From NCBI GenBank assembly GCA_014871385.1, contig CM026426.1:56105375-56169374 (forward strand): a stretch of 64,000 bases of DNA, given 5' to 3'. The notes under the pieces were generated by a model. That model worked only from the letters and a program-made list of their open reading frames with translations, ran no database searches and was not told where the DNA came from. Source of the DNA: Ceratodon purpureus. Its lineage: Eukaryota > Streptophyta > Bryopsida > Pseudoditrichales > Ditrichaceae. Each line of letters begins with the position of its first letter. Position 1 is the first letter of the stretch. Shown piece after piece: positions 60,550 through 64,000 of the stretch. The translations under genes and the position numbers were made by a program.

Positions 60550-62720
60550 CCAAATGTCCGTCTAAAAAGGGCGTTGACCGGTTGACTCATGGTAAGGGTA
60601 AAACGGATTTACCTAGCGCTGACTTTCGCACGCGCGTCCACTCAGGTGCGAGCATACGGGCGAGTGTAAAAAATAAATAAATTAATTAATAATTTATTTA
60701 TTTATTTTTTGGGCACTCGCCCGTATGCTCCCGCCCATCCGCACTCGCCCAATAGCTCGCGCCGGACTTCCACCAAGTTGTTGTCCATTTCATTTTCGTG
60801 CTACTTCTTCCTTTGCACTCGCCCGTATGATCGCGCCCGAGTCGACGCGTGCGTCCGCACTCGCCCGAGAGCACGCACCCAACTTCCACCAAGTTGTTGT
60901 TCATTTCATTTTTGTGCTACTTCCTCCATTAAGCGCGCGCAGACAAGCGCGAGCATATGAGTAAACGCGCGCAAAAAAACCAGCTAAAGTTCTTAACTTT
61001 ATTTATTTTAATTTTTTTTTTAATTTTTTTTTCGCACTCGCTCGTATGCTCACGCCCGTATGCTCGCGCCCGTCCGCACTCGCCCGATAGCTCACGCCAG
61101 ACTTCTACCAAGTTGTTGTTCATTTTATTTTGGTGCTACTTCTTCCTTTGAAGTTTGCACTCGCCCATATGCTCACGCCCGAGTGCTCGTGCCCGTCCGC
61201 ACTCGCCGTAGAGCTCGCACCCAACTTCCACCAACTAGTTGTTCATTGCAATTTCATGCACAAATTATTGTTGGTAGACCAAAGAGCTCAGTTGCTTAGT
61301 ACGCGATGTGATGGAGATCGATGAATGATGTGAACATTTTTGTAATATGATATTGGAATAAAAATAGTAGCAAAAGGTATAGATAATTAGATTAGTAGAA
61401 GAATTTGGAGTTAGTTTAATTTTGTTTAAACTAGAGCACTTTGTGTACATTTCCATTATCTTCGCGTAGATTAAATCAAAATTTATTTAAACGTCAATTC
61501 ATTGTTGACTATGTCATTCATCACACTTGATGGCTTTTTATCCATGACTTTTTTTCATATTTCTCCCATTCTATCCTTTTAATTGTTGATTTTTCTATTC
61601 ATCTTCCATTCTATCTTCTCGTTTTCCTTTTCTTCTATTTCCAGTGGATGATGTATTTATTTATTTTATTAGCTTTCCATTAATATACATTCTATCTTTT
61701 ATTTTTATGTATTGAATTTTTCAATTGTCTTCCATTCTACCATCTCGTCCCTTTTAACTTCATTAAAATTCCATTCTATCTTCTTGTTTTCCTTTTCTTC
61801 CATTTCTTAGTCTATCATGTATTTATTTATTCTTCCATTAGTCGCCCATTATATCTTTTATTTCTATTTATTTTTCCAGATGTCTTCCGTTCTATCATCT
61901 TGTTCTTTTTAAGTTCATTATTATTCCGTTCTATCTTCTCTTTTTCTTTTTCTTCCATTCCTAGTCTATCATGTATTTATTTTATCATTCCCATTCCATA
62001 ATGTATTTTTTTTTTCTATACTTTTTATGTAAACTTATTGTATGTGCCAATTGAATGAAACATGGTAAATAGATTCAAGAATAACATAAAATATTAGCTA
62101 TTTACATATTTAATTAATGAATGCAATCATGAACAAAATATAAAACTATATTTAACAAGAATAACTTTAATAGTACAAAAATCAAGATTCAAATCATATA
62201 AGAACACATATACATGAATTTTGGAAGTTTGGTTTCATTTCATTTTTGTGCTAGTTTTTTCTACACACACCGACACGCACACACCCAACCTCCATCCAAA
62301 AGTTGTTCATTTCATTTTGGTGCTTGATTTTTTCCTATGTGCATGCCTACATGCACAGGCCTACATGCACATGCCTAAAGGAGGAGCTAGCATCAAATTG
62401 AAATGAACAACTTCTTGGTGGAAGTCCACCGCGAGCTCTCAGGCGCGTGCGAATGGGCGCGAGCATTCAGGTGCGTGCATGAGGGCGCGCAAAAAAAATT
62501 AAAAAATTAAAAATATAAATAAATTTATTTATTTTTTAATTTTTTTTTGCGCGCGCCCGCCCGAGAGTGCGCGCGCGTACCTACGGGCGCGAGCAAACTC
62601 GACGATGGGCGCTATCCCATGGTAAACAGTAGTAAACTGTGAGGATAGTAATTTTACTCGCGTGCGAAAGCTCGTTCGATTATCGCGTACGATAGTCAGG
62701 TAAAAACTCGTCCGTCATGT
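60550..62720. mobile_element. Palindrome-rich repeat block with fold-back ends
   Basis: Two large AT-cored palindromes bound the block: 60650-60730 (17-bp perfect GC arms plus an AT stem) and about 62471-62575 (GCGCGC arms). Between them a unit reading AACTTCCACCAAGTTGTTGT then TCATTTCATTTT and GTGCTACTTC recurs near 60767, 60879, 61099, 61223 and 62288, and inverted near 62395. Each is preceded by GC-rich CACTCGCCCG(T/A)ATGCTCGC-like sequence. The centre (61265-62215) is AT-rich with TCTATC/CTTCCATT repeats. No coding region is seen. It looks like a fold-back or composite MITE. Imperfect direct repeats flank it (GTCCGTCATGGTGACAAGAC at about 60528 and GTCCGTTACGTGACAAGTC at about 62721). Confidence 0.65.
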
Positions 62721-64000
62721 CCGTTACGTGACAAGTCAACAATTTTATGTCCTGTCCGTCCATTATGATAACCTTGATCTTCATGACGCTTCCACCTGAC
62801 TCTACCTTCCCCTGCAGCCCATCTGCTTGGTGTTCATATTTTGTACGCTTCATCCTCCTCTCCAATGTGAAGTCGTCGTAGCTGTTCTCTTGGGCCTTAT
62901 TCTTTCCCCAGGGACTAGAAGTGTGCGCCAACAATGGAGTCCTCGAATGGTACTCGTAGAAACATGTATTCCTGAGCCAACTTTGTGTCAGTCTTCCAGG
63001 ATGCAGTGGTGAATAAGGGCCCGATCCCTGGGAGTCTTTCTTCTCCCCCGCCGCGTCAACGTCTTTGCGTTCCTCATCACGTGGCCCTCGACCTGGATAG
63101 CAATCACATCGGTGAGTTAGGATCTCAACCTAGAAATCACGTCCAGCATTAGGCACTCTCTACAACGGCTTTTATTGTTACGATGCTAACCCTACATTTC
63201 ATTGCGAAGATAACAATTACGAATAAACAGAAACTAACTGCTTGGAGTTCTGAACTGTACCTTTGGATATGATGCCGATACGCGTGGGCGGGGGGGGGGG
63301 GGGGGGGGAAGTTGTCCTCGTCGTCGTCCTCTACATTGAGGCTTGGTGGCTTCTTGCGCTCAGTCTCTGTGCCTAGGTAAACCATGAAGTTGACAGCATT
63401 GTGTTAGTGACTTTGATTCTGAGGCAGGTAAAATGCATAGGAAGGGGTAGAAGGTCTTGTACCCTTACCTTGGCTGCGTGGTTCCGAGACAGTGTCCACA
63501 TCGTGCTGGTCTCCACCATTGGAGCTATCGGAGTTCAATGATGGCCCCGATGATTCTCCCACTCTCTGTCCCCATAGCGGGCGCTCCACAACCGTCGGAG
63601 GAAGGGGCTGCAGCCACTGACCTAGGTTGAAAGTATTGGCTGCGGTGAACTTCTTCGCATTTTTGTTAATCTCCCAGTCGTCTGAGGCACCTTCCAAGCC
63701 CTCGAGTCCTTCGGGTTGCACCTTGTTCTCCGGCCAAGCGGCTTCTTCTCTAGCGCACTTCACTCTAAGACCCTTCAAGAACTCGAATGGTTGGCCTAAT
63801 TTCTTTCCTCTCGTGCACGCCTTCATAGCAAATCCTGCCCAGTCGACTGCATAGCCGAGTTTCTCTGCAAGAAATCTCCTTGCCATCGCCAACCGGATGG
63901 CCTTAACTTTGCCAAGAGGGCGCTGATGAGTCTTATGGTAGAGGAGTTCCATAGAGCATTGCATCTTCAGACTTTCACACCTTCTGGGGCAATCGCAGGA
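62721..64000 (-). pseudogene. 5' part of an unidentified minus-strand gene, running off the window
   Basis: The window's right edge lies in an exon encoding CDCPRRC, then YHKTHQRPLGKVKAIRLAMA, RRFLAEKLGYAVDWAGFAMK and KKLGQPFEFLKGLRVK, ending at a GTAAGG donor near 63470. The next exon (about 63375-63261) is acidic and holds a Pro run encoded by a G19/C19 tract (63290-63308). A third (about 63100-62777) ends NSYDDFTLERRMKRTKYEH and SGGSVMKIK, then may continue into the repeat block as IIMDGQDIKLLTCHVTD. The protein is basic and helical at its N-terminus. I do not recognise the family. Its composition resembles the CACTA-like module at 31.4-44 kb, so it may be another transposon accessory gene. 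Confidence 0.45.
63290..63308. repeat. G19 homopolymer in a coding exon
   Basis: Nineteen G on the plus strand encode the poly-Pro run of the minus-strand gene. The length is likely unstable and may alter the frame. Confidence 0.85.

Noticed and set aside
60650-60730. Palindrome as a transcription terminator or RNA gene
   Set aside because: AT-cored palindrome in a repeat block with no gene feeding into it; better explained as a fold-back repeat.
1-64000. tRNA or rRNA genes
   Set aside because: No cloverleaf with A and B box-like sequences and no rRNA segment could be recognised by reading; a dedicated scan would be needed for a firm negative.

Overview
The window looks like nuclear DNA of a land plant, most likely from a transposon-packed, gene-poor region. 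The evidence is the set of plant-type transposase families with GT-AG introns: PIF/Harbinger with Myb/SANT partner genes, MULEs with 9-bp target duplications, and a CACTA tnp2 gene with its plant-specific accessory domains. Long AT-rich spacers alternate with GC-rich repeat ends. I cannot name the species. A Tc1-type DD34E element, a Crypton-like tyrosine recombinase and the lack of any recognisable reverse transcriptase or gag over 64 kb would be unusual for a flowering plant, so a seed-free lineage (bryophyte, lycophyte or fern) is my guess. No ordinary housekeeping gene was recognised.

Layout. 1-2.3 kb: AT-rich, empty. 2.3-6.6 kb: Harbinger copy A, a Myb-like gene (+) and a transposase (-) facing each other. 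6.93-7.85 kb: a 915-bp element with 15-bp terminal inverted repeats inside TTAA duplications. 8.2-13.1 kb: Harbinger copy B with the same convergent layout, its transposase internally deleted, next to a GC-rich inverted repeat. 13.9-19.4 kb: a many-exon minus-strand gene encoding a Crypton/DUF3504-like tyrosine recombinase. 20-21.1 kb: degenerate repeat units. 21.2-27.6 kb: MULE copy 2 with about 380-bp inverted repeats and one transposase gene. 27.6-28.65 kb: a strand-asymmetric GC-rich block. 30.6-31.44 kb: a second, truncated recombinase copy. 33.1-44.1 kb: a CACTA-like module made of a minus-strand TnpA-like gene, an F-box-like gene and a plus-strand tnp2 gene. 45.086-54.964 kb: MULE copy 1, delimited by 9-bp duplications and about 280-bp inverted repeats, with a transposase, a convergent accessory gene and a dispersed CTGTCCTAA motif family. 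55.35-56.38 kb: Tc1-like transposase. 59.5-64 kb: an unidentified minus-strand gene split by a palindrome-rich repeat block.

The genes form mobile-element modules rather than a host pathway. Nearly all are broken by a few in-frame stops, mostly TAG or TGA, which fits decay of silenced, methylated DNA. The two observations I rate highest are the Crypton-like recombinase gene with its long acidic multi-exon N-terminus, and the fully delimited MULE carrying a convergent unknown gene plus about 19 copies of an 8-bp motif that avoids its exons.
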